Positions 12,601-21,035 of a stretch of DNA of 64,000 bases are shown here, piece after piece; within the stretch, counting starts at the first letter, position 1; each line of letters starts with the position of its first letter. Where the stretch lies: NCBI GenBank assembly GCA_051294375.1, contig CM119265.1, forward strand, positions 6,829,489-6,893,488. Reading direction: 5' to 3'. The position numbers and the translations under genes were made by a program. This DNA is from Paraspadella gotoi (lineage: Eukaryota > Chaetognatha). The notes below the pieces were generated by a model, which had not been told where the DNA came from, ran no database searches, and worked only from the letters and a program-made list of their open reading frames with translations.

Positions 12601-13367
12601 TTTACAAGGTCAGGTTTGACCATAAAGGAACTGGGGGAAAACGATCGAGGGTAAGGTTAAAGTAAGGTCAATGGTTTGACCGAGGTTGCGTGTTGTGGTT
12701 GTTCGTCCACAGTTTATTTGTTTATTTCCTACGATTTTTATTTTTACTTTTACATAGGGACATGTTTCGGCTTTGTGTATAAAAACGCTGATGAAGGCTT
12801 ATACACAAAGCCGAAACATGTCCCTATGTAAAAATAAAAATCGTTGTAAATAAACAAATAAACTTTGTTTTTCTCTAAAAAAAATATTTGAACACAATAA
12901 TTAATACCAATAATAGATTTGTTTATTGTTGTACTCATTAAAATTTGAATTTGGTCATCTACAGCTAGGAATGATGTACGATATCTATTAGAAAACTTGA
13001 ACCGAAGGTAATCTAACCTTGTGTTGTGTAGATGCACCCTCTATTTCCAGAAGGCAACACTAACGTCCCCATCCCAAACAGATACATAATATTATATTTA
13101 AATATTTAACACAAATATTTTAACAAATAAATAAAATCATAAGTAATTGTTAATTTTGCAACGTTTATAATTGTTTATATTATCAATAAAAACTTCTATC
13201 TTTCTTTTAATATTTGTAGGTATGAAAATCTGTGTTGTCTTCGCTGTATTCAAGTTCGCGATACGAATTTTGGAACAAACTGCATCTGTCGGGTGCCCAA
13301 AGGAAAACTGGAAGACGGCCGGATCGTCGAGTGTGTTCATTGCGGGTGCCGAGGGTGCTCGGGATGA
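9667..13367 (+). CDS. BUD31: BUD31 splicing factor, three exons
   Basis: Small zinc protein of the catalytic spliceosome that helps position U2/U6/U5 RNA. Exons are 9667-9819, 9937-10070 and 13220-13364 plus stop to 13367; the joined frame is 144 residues, exactly the length of human BUD31. Exon 1 carries [19 protein letters not shown] and [15 protein letters not shown]; exon 2 [20 protein letters not shown]; exon 3 holds the cysteine-rich zinc part ([19 protein letters not shown], then [11 protein letters not shown]). The second donor is GTTGGT. Intron 2 is 3,149 bases and full of repeats and ribozyme motifs, in sharp contrast to the 117-base intron 1. Near-identity over all exons makes the call and the long intron secure. 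Confidence 0.96.
10196..10280 (+). repeat. Degenerate telomere-like TTAGGG patch
   Basis: In BUD31 intron 2, several imperfect units resembling GGGGTTA and TTAGGG occur on the + strand within about 80 bases (for example GGTTTAGGGTTA and GGGGTTAGGG). Not a clean array; it could be an interstitial telomeric relic or chance. Confidence 0.35.
11640..11675 (+). ncRNA. Hammerhead 5'-half relic
   Basis: GCGCTGAAGAAGGCTTATA resembles the 5' half of the hammerhead at 12786 (CGCTGATGAAGGCTTATA). The core allows any base at the changed position (CUGANGA), but no GAAA half follows, so this is a broken copy. Confidence 0.45.
11937..12400 (+). repeat. Interspersed repeat R1, copy 1
   Basis: Direct match, with small gaps, to 41228-41690: shared stretches include GGCTAGAAGCACTAGTAATT, AAAAGCAGATTCAGATA and TTCAATATTTTGATGATAAG. 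No coding frame and no clear terminal repeats. The family is not identified. Confidence 0.75.
12498..12711. mobile_element. 214-base TG...CA element (solo-LTR-like) with GTTT duplication
   Basis: Begins TGTGGACG and ends CGTCCACA, and is flanked on both sides by GTTT (12494-12497, 12712-12715). Removing it with one GTTT restores perfect pairing between the fold-back arms, which proves insertion. TG...CA ends with a 4-base duplication are typical of LTR retrotransposons, so a solo LTR or TRIM is most likely; no coding part is present. Confidence 0.8.
12788..12822 (+). ncRNA. Hammerhead ribozyme motif A (core)
   Basis: Core order is complete: CTGATGA (12788-12794), stem II GGCTT/AAGCC (12796-12800 with 12808-12812), GAAA (12813-12816), palindromic stem III ACATGT, and cleavage triplet GTC ending at 12822. 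Stem III is too short to close alone, as in Penelope-type minimal hammerheads that act as dimers. Stem I pairing is weak here, and the 3' half can instead pair with the inverted copy at 12751-12782. Confidence 0.75.
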
Positions 13368-13580
13368 AATCCTTCCATAAACTATTATTTTTCACATGTG
13401 GTATTTTTTATCACTTACCTTTTTTCCTAAACTATGTAATGGGTGTCCTTGTTTTCTGTTACAATAAAACGGAAACATTGACAGTCGTTCGTTGTACAAT
13501 ATTAACTTGTTTATAACCCTTGTAGAAAGCATTCGGTTCAAACACGTACTTAAAACGAATTTAAAAAAACTTTCATAGCC

Positions 13581-14595
13581 ATGTCGACCACAAGCTCCAA
13601 ACCCGATTTCAAGCAGCCCGCTGTTCAATGGGCTCAACGGGCAGACTGCGTCTGGCTCACCATTATTGTAGAAAACTGTACCGTGCCGATCATCAAGATC
13701 CTTCCGAATCGATTGTCCTTCAAGGGCAAGGGTGGACCGCACGGCGGCGAAGAAAAATTCTACTCTTGTGAGTTGGACTTTTACGCTTCGCTGTTGCCCG
13801 GTGCCTGCAAATACTCAGACCCGAAGAAAAACAAAAATTCCCGCGCGATAGTATTTAAGCTTGTCAAGAAAGAAGAGGGTTGGTGGCCGCGACTTTTGGA
13901 AACCAACGTCAAACAACATTGGCTCAAGGTTGACTTTAATCGATGGGCCGATCCAGTGGACGCGGAAGATTCAGACGTCGAGGAACAGGTTCTGACTTTT
14001 GGCTTTTTTAGCATTAGTTATCGTAGTATATGTGAATTGCGTACCTAAAATGTGGTTGTGGGGTTTTAATTATATGTAAATAATTTTAATTGGTTAGCGT
14101 TCTAACGGGGACGCCAACTAGATTAGGACTCACACTCGAACACGTACTTTCTATGATAATAAATACACGATGCTCACAGGGCTGAAAGGGAAAACAATAA
14201 TATAAATAGACATGAATCAAATAGACAATGTTTAATAATAATATGCATCGGTAAGTTTAGAGTCTTTGAGATTGTCCATGATATTGTCTCCATCACTAAC
14301 AGAATTGAATTATCAGAAGCATTAAAAATTGAGGCCGTTAGAGGTGAAGCATTACATTTTGTTTCAGGAATGGCAGAAGAAGATGCAAGAAAAAATGGAT
14401 TTGGATTTGGAAAGGGAGTTGATCTCCGCAGAGGCCGAACAAATGCTACAAAAAAAGAACAAAAACATCAGAAAGGATCAGTATGGAAGACCAGAACTTG
14501 GAGCTCTCGACTCCGATGAAGAAGATGAAGCGGAAGAGGATGAGGAAGGAAAAGTCCGACCTCTCTCTGAGAAAGAAAAAGCCGATTTGGACTGA
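13581..14595 (+). CDS. p23 (PTGES3/Sba1) Hsp90 co-chaperone
   Basis: CS-domain protein expected to bind and stabilise the ATP-bound closed state of Hsp90 in the cytosol. Two exons, 13581-13988 and 14368-14595, give 211 residues; the donor is GTTCTG and the acceptor TTTCAG. The CS fold begins at AVQWAQRADCVWLTI, and the family motif GWWPRL followed by HWLKVDFNRWAD, the Hsp90-facing strand, is clear. Exon 2 is a charged helix then an acidic tail (SDEEDEAEEDEEG), as expected for p23. HACD3/PTPLAD1 has a similar N-terminal CS domain, but no membrane part follows here, so p23 is preferred. A pyrimidine-AG (13524-13525) lies 55 bases before the start. Confidence 0.88.
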
Positions 14596-14842
14596 TTGTT
14601 ATTAAAATAACAAAAAAATATTTATTTCATTTCATTTAAATTATTCAACATCAAGCTTGCTGTTTTCCTTGTCTGATTCTTTAAGATCTAGTATTTTGCC
14701 GTGTTTGATATTGTGATCGACCCGTTTCGCTTTTTCTAGGCTTCCTCACCATGAGTGCCTCGTATTTGAATAAATTTAAAACTTTTTTTTTTATATTTTT
14801 TATTCGTTTTGTATTTTTAAGAATTTTTCTGAATATTAAAGT

Positions 14843-15641
14843 ATGACGGAACGTGCTCCGTTAAAAATACTTTGCATCCATGGTTATAGACAAAACGAAG
14901 CGACTTTTCGACAAAAATTAGGTTCGCGTTTGTTTTTCAAAAAAAGCTCAAGTTTGTGGTTAAAAAAGTCGACTTGATTGTTAGGCGCATTTCGCAAAGC
15001 ATGTGGGCCGAAGCGGGCAGAATTCGTTTTCATCGATGCGCCTCATCGCGTTCCAGAAAACTTAGAAGAAAGTGCTTCAAAGGAAGACGGCCGCGAGCAG
15101 CAGAGAGGGTGGTGGTTCTCGGTCGAGGTTCATTTATCTTCAATGATTTTTGTTACGATTTTTTGTTCAAGTGTTTCATTTTCCACTTATCAAGACCGAC
15201 CGTCTTAGCTTCAACGCCTTGGAAAGCTCTAACATCTGTCCCGGGTTCGATCAAAGTCTTCGGACGATCGAGGACGCGGAGCGCACTCTGGGACCCTTCG
15301 ATGGCGTGCTCGGCTTTTCTCAAGGCGCCGCAATGGTAGGATTATATTTGGCGACAAAGAGGGAGACATCCTTCAAATTCGTCGTTTACGTGGCCAGCTT
15401 TCGTTCTAAATCCTCCGCTCACGACTCGCTTTACGAAAAAAAGATTTCAATTCCTTCGCTTCACGTCTTCGGCGACTCGGACGCTGTCATACCGAAACCA
15501 ATGAGCCTCGAATTCCTCGAATACCACGAAAATCCGCGGACATTGAACCACTCTGGTGGACATTTTCTCCCTACGGCGGGTCCACAGAAAAAGGTCTTCA
15601 ACGCCTTTCTCGACGAGATGCTGGAACTTTTGAGAAGATAA
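14843..15641 (+). CDS. OVCA2: OVCA2/FSH1 family serine hydrolase
   Basis: Alpha/beta hydrolase of the FSH family, which includes esterases such as human OVCA2. Three exons, 14843-14921, 14985-15127 and 15195-15641, with 63- and 67-base introns, give 222 residues (human about 227). ILCIHGYRQNE is the first strand, RGWWF the conserved central motif, GFSQG carries the nucleophile Ser116, DSDAVIP the acid Asp170, and SGGH the His197. The triad is therefore intact. The start was chosen because it gives the full first strand; an upstream ATG at 14751 opens an unrelated short frame. The next gene, TRMT1L, starts 75 bases after the stop. Confidence 0.94.
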
Positions 15642-15716
15642 ACTATATTCCCCTGTTTGGATAGTAATGAAAAGCTTGTTTGTTTGCTTTCCTTTAGGCA
15701 GCGTTACAGATAAGCC

Positions 15717-17189
15717 ATGAGTGATAAGACCAGTTTCCATCTTGATGTCGACCCCGATGTGGCGGCGAAGGAGACTGAAGACCGGGTAGAAAGAAGTTGG
15801 ATCAGATTGACCGAGAACGGCGTCCATGTTAAAGTAAATGACGAGACATTTTCTCGGCGGCCGACGAGGACCAAGTTTTTTTTCAATCCTCGTATGATTA
15901 CGAACCGCGAGATAACCTTGTTATCGCTAGCCGCGATTTGCGAGGAGAGGAGAGAAAAGACGGACACCGCCTCGCAAGAAACGCCGGCGGTGGAGGCATT
16001 GGACGCCTTCGCCTCTTCGGGAATCGGCGGAATGCGTTGGAAAAAGATTCTCGGGTCCAAAGCCAAAGTATTTCTGTGCGAAAACGAAAAAACGACATTC
16101 GATCGGATGGTTACCAACTGCCAAGATAACGGTCTCGATCCGTCCATTTCCGAGGATTTTCTCGATTGCTCCGACGATTGTGGACTTTTTGCCGCCTTTC
16201 AAGATTGTAACCTCATTATGATGACGCAAGGATTCGACTTTATTCACCTGGATCCTTTCGGGTGCGCCACTCACCACTTCGACTCATGCTTCAAGAACGT
16301 TCGTAATGGCGGCGTCGTCGTGATCACCTCCACTGATACAGGGTCGCTCTTCGGAAAAGTTCCAGCCGTTACGAGGCGTAACTATGACGCTTTCGTAGCC
16401 AGGACGGAATATTTTCGCGAGCTCGCCGCTCGTCTGGTAGTGGGCGCGGCTGCTCGAGCAGCCGCTCGATGTAACAAAGGATTGCGGGTACTCTACGCCG
16501 TCGCGATGGAGCATTTTGTGCAGGTTGCCGTCCGCGTTCAACGAGGGGCACAACACGCCGATGTCAGTATAGAAAAAGTCGGAAAGATTCTTCATTGCCT
16601 CGTCTGTGAGGAAAGAGCTGTTTTTCCTAACTCTAATCATCCGCTGGACGCGACGAGTTACTCTGCTCTTAACTGCGATTGCACGCAGCAAGGCAAGAAT
16701 CGCATTTTCCTTGGTCCTTTGTGGTGCGGATCGATTTTTGACTCGGATTTTATCGAAAAGATGGGCGCTGTCTCAAAGAGCGTGGAATGCTGTCCCAAGA
16801 CTAAAGAAATAATCGCCTTGCTCATTAACGAAGCCGCTTGCCCCAGGTCTCAAAGCGAGACCGACCACAACAAGCACACAAGCAATTCGCCGTCGGGGTT
16901 GCCCGCGGGGAGCAAAAGGGCCAGTCAGAATCTCTCCTTCCCTTCGAAACGAATTAGAACCGAATCTCCCATTCATGAGCCCATGTTTTATTATTCGACC
17001 CATATTCACGTACCCAAAGGGTTGGAATTGATTAAAATGCCAAGATTAGTGGAGCTTTTGAGGCAGGAGGGGTTTCGAGCGAGCAGGACTCACTTCGACA
17101 CAATGGCTGTGAGAACCGACGCTTCGGCGAATGAATTAAAAAAGGTGCTCGCGAAACATTGCAAACCTATTCCTTCGAATAGAAATTGA
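15717..17189 (+). CDS. TRMT1L: tRNA guanine N2-dimethyltransferase, TRMT1-like
   Basis: SAM-dependent tRNA methyltransferase of the Trm1 family. TRMT1L in mammals is linked to dimethylguanosine 27 in tyrosine tRNA. Single exon, 490 residues. The N-terminal NPRMITNREI segment and FASSGIGGMRW (SAM loop), LDPFG catalytic motif, RTEYFRELAARLVVGAAARA, and the C-terminal CxxC/CxC part (CLVCEER, LNCDC) are in order, followed by LGPLW and FRASRTHFDTMAVRTDA. RAAARCNKGLRVLYAVAMEH favours TRMT1L over TRMT1. The vertebrate TRMT1L N-terminal zinc-finger extension is absent. The gap from OVCA2 is only 75 bases and contains GCTTTCCTTTAG, whose AG (15696-15697) is 19 bases before the start. Confidence 0.92.
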   Translation: MSDKTSFHLDVDPDVAAKETEDRVERSWIRLTENGVHVKVNDETFSRRPTRTKFFFNPRMITNREITLLSLAAICEERREKTDTASQETPAVEALDAFASSGIGGMRWKKILGSKAKVFLCENEKTTFDRMVTNCQDNGLDPSISEDFLDCSDDCGLFAAFQDCNLIMMTQGFDFIHLDPFGCATHHFDSCFKNVRNGGVVVITSTDTGSLFGKVPAVTRRNYDAFVARTEYFRELAARLVVGAAARAAARCNKGLRVLYAVAMEHFVQVAVRVQRGAQHADVSIEKVGKILHCLVCEERAVFPNSNHPLDATSYSALNCDCTQQGKNRIFLGPLWCGSIFDSDFIEKMGAVSKSVECCPKTKEIIALLINEAACPRSQSETDHNKHTSNSPSGLPAGSKRASQNLSFPSKRIRTESPIHEPMFYYSTHIHVPKGLELIKMPRLVELLRQEGFRASRTHFDTMAVRTDASANELKKVLAKHCKPIPSNRN

Positions 17190-17319
17190 ATTTCGATTCA
17201 CCGTGACTTTTTTTTACGTACAGTCCTATTCAGAAAAAAAAAACACGCCACTTTATAACTTTAAATTCCAGACGTTCTATAAAAAAATTTTTAAAAAATT
17301 GTATAATTTAAAAAATTGT

Positions 17320-17453
17320 TTGACTTTTGTACAACGAATTTTATTATTAATATGCAGACATGTTTCGACTCAATTACGAGTCTTCATCAGCGCTTAAAAT
17401 TGAGTCGAAACATGTCTGCATATTAATAATAAAATTTGTTGTACAAAAGTCAA
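17320..17453. repeat. Hammerhead fold-back element B
   Basis: Left arm about 17321-17374 and right arm about 17398-17451 are nearly perfect inverted complements (one clear mismatch) around a loop of about 23 bases. The loop contains the 5' half of a - strand hammerhead. Architecture matches element A in the opposite orientation. Confidence 0.85.
17357..17390 (-). ncRNA. Hammerhead ribozyme motif B (core)
   Basis: On the - strand: CTGATGA (17390-17384), stem II GACTC/GAGTC closed by a short loop, GAAA, palindromic ACATGT, and GTC ending at 17357. Three base pairs of stem I (GCG with TGC, one wobble) can form. The 3' half is duplicated in inverted form on the + strand right arm, which can sequester it. 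Confidence 0.75.
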
Positions 17454-18529
17454 GGAAAAAGAAAGAATAAAAAATTGTATAAAAAAAAAAGAATCTGTGT
17501 TTAATTTTTATTACAATCGGTCCAGTTGTTTAAGATTTTTTAAACTTGAGTATTTCAAAACCAAATAGGAAAATCAACTTTTAATCTACACAGATTTTTT
17601 TTAACTAAAAAAACTATAAAATAAAAAAGGGTGTCTTTGTGGTTGTAAAAAAGCTTTTCACATTCAGATTGCTTAGATATATTCTATTTTATTATATCTT
17701 TAAGATGAACTAAAATTTTAAAACTTTTTTTTTTATAAAATATATCTTTTGACAGTAAGGTTTTATTCAAATACTATTTTTTTTTTTTTTTTTTTGTAAT
17801 TCGATCATGCCATTGATGAGCACTTAATTAAGAAAATAAACCAGCTGGATTACTGGAAGTTGGAAAATATAAAATGTTAGCGATTTTTTATTTTGGTGCA
17901 AAATCTGAAATCGTTATATCAGATAATTTAGCCACAGTGTTTGAACATTTCATTTTACTCCCATTTGAAATCCGTGTAAAACTGTAAATGCTTCAGAATA
18001 TGGACCCGGATAGCCCAATTTTAATAAAATTTATGCCAAACTTATCATCTTTTAATAAACTTTAAAACATTTTGAAGTTTTTTTGTTTTTTTTAAATTAA
18101 GTATATACTATATAGGGGGATTTTTTTAAGTTTGAAATAAAGTGGCGAATTTTTTTGGAACAGGACTGTATTTAATTTTGCTTCTTATGTCTGTGCTTTA
18201 ATTCTGTTTCATTCTCATTAAAATGCATATCATATCATGTAAAGAGAAACCAAAACGTTTTATTGTTGCACTGAGATTCTTCAATTAGCGTTTATATACT
18301 TTTCTGTATTGTAGACGTCTTCTTTGGAAAGCTATCTTTCAAGGGCTTGTTTGCCAGTACTGTCAAATGTCAATTGATAATTATAAATGACTGTCTTATT
18401 ATACAAGATAATACTTGGACAAGATAAAATTTGTGATTTTAGCATTGATTTTCTTTATTTTTGGTACGTCATCGTTGATAGGCATGACTTTATAACATTT
18501 TTTTCCCCGTTTTATAACAGACAAAAAAT

Positions 18530-20953
18530 ATGGCGAAGGTCGAATGCGTTTACACGAGCGCTTCTGCAAATCCTTTGCCACACAATTTAGATTGGTCAAA
18601 AACCGGATTTGTCGCCTTTGGATCTTGCAATTCGATAGTCTTGTGTCGATCTGACCTCTTGCGAGCCGTTAATACGCTCGTTGGTCATCTCCAACGCGTC
18701 AACTGCGTCAAGTGGGTCAGGGATTTTTCCGACGGCGGTGATCAAGATCTCGTTTCGGGTTCCTGCGACAAAAAAGTCAAAGTTTGGACTAAAGACGGAG
18801 CCGACTATGTTCTCGCGCAAACTCTCGAAGGTCACGACGAGGCTGTCAACGTCGTCGACGCGTTGAGATTCGTGGAGGGTTCTTCGGCTCGAACATTGAT
18901 CGCCTCTACCGGTACTGACGCCACCGTTAGAATTTGGCAAAAGACCCGTGACAACGAATCTTTTTCCCCCACGTGTCTCTTAAAGCTCCACCATACTTTC
19001 TCCTTGGCTCTGCACTGGACGCTCGCGCCCGGCACCTCGTCCAAGCCACTTGTCTTCGTTGCCGGCGACGATTCTAACGCTCATGTCTTCGCCGAAGAAA
19101 AAGACGGAAATTTTATTAAAGTGCAAACGTTAAGTGGCCACGAAGATTGGGTGCGAGGTTTAGATGTCGCTCGTCGTTCGGACGAGTTGCTGATCGCAAC
19201 AGGGGGCCAAGATGCCCTCGTTAGACTCTGGACTTTAAAGGAATGGCGGGAGGACGAACTGGATCCCAACGACATCAGGCTGAAGGCGCATTGCTTCTCA
19301 CTCGGCTCTGGCGAAGCGGCGAAAAAATTTGGCGTAGTATTAGAGTCGGTGCTCGTCGGCCATGAAAACAGTATCTATGGCGTGTGTTGGGATGCGAAAG
19401 GAAAGACTCTTCTCACAGCCTCGATGGACAAGACTGTTATTCTCTGGAACCAAGACTCGGTTTCTGGCTTGTGGATGGACGATGTTCGCGTCGGAGAGGT
19501 GGGAGGCAACACCCTTGGCTTTTACGGTGGCCTCTTCTCCCCGATGGACGACGCTTTCTTGGGGTACGACTATCAAGGCGCCATCCACTTATGGAAGCGA
19601 CACGAGGACACTTGGCGTCCCCGCTTTGTCCTTGGTGGTCACTTTCGCTCGGTTGAGGACGTGGCATGGGATCCGTTCGACGGCGGCTATGGCATTTTTT
19701 CGGTTTCTTTAGATCAGACCACTCGACTACACGCGCCATGGAAGACAGAGATTAGGGAAGATTCGACGTGGCAAGAAATAGCTCGTCCACAGATTCACGG
19801 ATACGACATGACTTGCGTGGCTGCTATTGCTCCCGGATTCGCCATCGTTTCCGGAGCGGAGGAAAAGCTATTGCGAATTTTTCGGGCGCCGTTGAATTTC
19901 CTGGAGAATGTGCAAGAGTTAAGCACCGTTCGCGTAGACGAAGAACGGAAGCGGCAAGCCGGAAAAATAGCTATTGGCGCTGCCGTGCCCGCTTTGGGGC
20001 TTTCCAACAAGGCTATCGTCGACGAAACATGCAACACCAATCTAGAAGATGAGAGAATCATTCAACCGCATCCGAGCGAACAATTCGGCAAGGGTCACGT
20101 ATTTCATAGAATCTCTTTGCACGAACCGCCTTTGGAAACGGATCTTCTTCAGAACACCCTCTGGCCCGAGGTTCATAAGTTATACGGTCATGGGAACGAA
20201 GTATTTTGCGTGGCTTCGTCAATTGACGGAACTATTGTAGCGTCCGCCTGCAAAGCTTCACAACCAGATCAAGCTTCTATTCTTTTGTGGACTTCGACCA
20301 CCTGGCGTAATATCGGCTCCGTCAACGCTCATTCTCTCACCGTCACGCAGATGGCGTTTTCTCGCACCAGCGATGCCACTTCGGGTCATTTGCTCCTTTC
20401 CGTTTCGCGCGATAGAACATTGGCTGTGACTCAAGTAATTTTCGGTCTCGATGAGAACTCGTTTAATTTTGAAACGCTTTTTAAAACTGACAAACGAACT
20501 TGCATTCACGGAAGGATTATATGGGCGTGTGATTGGTCCTATGACGACAGTTTTTTTGTCACCTCGTCCAGGGACAAAAAAGTCATCGCTTGGCGACGCC
20601 AAGGGTCTTCCTTTTCGAGCGTGCAACCCGCCCTATCACTGCCTGATTCCTGCACGGCCGTAGCCTGTGCCCCTAACAATATTCCGGTTGGCGACGAACA
20701 CGCTCACTTGATTGCGGTTGGTCTTGATGATGGGCGAATTTTCTTGCACTCGTTCGATCCTTTCACAGGACATTTTTCCGAACTCTTCCGCTTTTCCGTA
20801 AATATGTCGCATCATCTTACCGTTAAAAGGCTTAGTTTTCGCCCTAAATGTAGAACTGCTGAAACAAAGGACTCTGATAAAAATTTATTTCAGCTGGCGT
20901 CATGCGGCGCCGACACTCACGTGCGGATATATAACATATTTTTGTTGAATTAA
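18530..20953 (+). CDS. ELP2: Elongator complex subunit 2
   Basis: WD40 scaffold of Elongator, the complex that makes mcm5/cm5 side chains on wobble uridine of tRNAs. Single exon, 807 residues (human 826). Repeated GH...WD units run the full length and would form two seven-bladed propellers; clear examples are LVGHLQRVNCVKWVRD, LEGHDEAVNVVDALRF, LSGHEDWVRGLDVARR, LVGHENSIYGVCWDAKG, LGGHFRSVEDVAWDPFDGG and LYGHGNEVFCVASSIDG. DQTTRLHAPW and PQIHGYDMTC are typical of ELP2. The start is nine bases after a strong acceptor-like sequence. ATG4 follows 82 bases downstream. Confidence 0.95.
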   Translation: MAKVECVYTSASANPLPHNLDWSKTGFVAFGSCNSIVLCRSDLLRAVNTLVGHLQRVNCVKWVRDFSDGGDQDLVSGSCDKKVKVWTKDGADYVLAQTLEGHDEAVNVVDALRFVEGSSARTLIASTGTDATVRIWQKTRDNESFSPTCLLKLHHTFSLALHWTLAPGTSSKPLVFVAGDDSNAHVFAEEKDGNFIKVQTLSGHEDWVRGLDVARRSDELLIATGGQDALVRLWTLKEWREDELDPNDIRLKAHCFSLGSGEAAKKFGVVLESVLVGHENSIYGVCWDAKGKTLLTASMDKTVILWNQDSVSGLWMDDVRVGEVGGNTLGFYGGLFSPMDDAFLGYDYQGAIHLWKRHEDTWRPRFVLGGHFRSVEDVAWDPFDGGYGIFSVSLDQTTRLHAPWKTEIREDSTWQEIARPQIHGYDMTCVAAIAPGFAIVSGAEEKLLRIFRAPLNFLENVQELSTVRVDEERKRQAGKIAIGAAVPALGLSNKAIVDETCNTNLEDERIIQPHPSEQFGKGHVFHRISLHEPPLETDLLQNTLWPEVHKLYGHGNEVFCVASSIDGTIVASACKASQPDQASILLWTSTTWRNIGSVNAHSLTVTQMAFSRTSDATSGHLLLSVSRDRTLAVTQVIFGLDENSFNFETLFKTDKRTCIHGRIIWACDWSYDDSFFVTSSRDKKVIAWRRQGSSFSSVQPALSLPDSCTAVACAPNNIPVGDEHAHLIAVGLDDGRIFLHSFDPFTGHFSELFRFSVNMSHHLTVKRLSFRPKCRTAETKDSDKNLFQLASCGADTHVRIYNIFLLN

Positions 20954-21035
20954 TAATTTTTTGAGCTTTTTTCCTAATCTGTGATAAGTTGATGCCATTT
21001 TTATCAGAAATGTATTAAAAAGTCCCGCGCAAGTC

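Larger units (their letters stand above)
12478..12879. repeat. Hammerhead fold-back element A
   Basis: Long inverted repeat in BUD31 intron 2. The outer arms (12478-12497 and 12860-12879) are perfect 20-base complements; inner arms run 12712-12782 against about 12800-12863 with one small indel and few mismatches. The loop holds the 5' half of a + strand hammerhead. A 214-base TG...CA element (12498-12711) is inserted in the left arm, so the fold-back is older than that insert. Confidence 0.85.
11767..13075 (+). repeat. Interspersed repeat R3, interrupted by about 1 kb
   Basis: The blocks 11767-11936 and 12969-13075 match the contiguous segment 63633-63905, including ATCCCTATCAGAACATAC at one end and CTCTATTTCCAGAAG at the other. 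Here the two blocks are parted by about 1,030 bases holding repeat R1 and the hammerhead fold-back. The 63.6 kb copy thus looks like the uninterrupted form. Confidence 0.75.
17221..18168. mobile_element. Tc1/mariner-like element, decayed, 948 bases
   Basis: Ends are imperfect inverted repeats of about 35-40 bases starting CAGTCCTRTTC and sharing CGCCACTTTAT, with TA on each side (17219-17220, 18169-18170). Inside, near 17998-18040, a stretch reads like a frame-broken copy of the Tc1 transposase signature WPPDSPDLNP. The element is too decayed to code. It also contains hammerhead fold-back B. Confidence 0.72.
17190..18529. other. TRMT1L-ELP2 gap
   Basis: This 1,340-base gap is mostly a TA-flanked inverted-repeat element (17221-18168) with a hammerhead fold-back inside. 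The right end is AT-rich and finishes with TTCCCCGTTTTATAACAG, whose AG (18519-18520) is nine bases before the ELP2 start. Confidence 0.7.

Noticed and set aside
13171-13380. Open frame of 69 codons over the last BUD31 exon
   Set aside because: The true exon is 13220-13367 in another frame, matching the BUD31 cysteine-rich end residue for residue.
13581-14595. HACD3/PTPLAD1 instead of p23
   Set aside because: The CS domain start is similar, but the second exon ends in an acidic tail and stop, with none of the HACD membrane helices.
14751-14846. Upstream ATG frame before OVCA2 as a real gene or start
   Set aside because: It encodes a short Phe/Ile-rich AT-driven peptide in a different frame, ending over the OVCA2 start.
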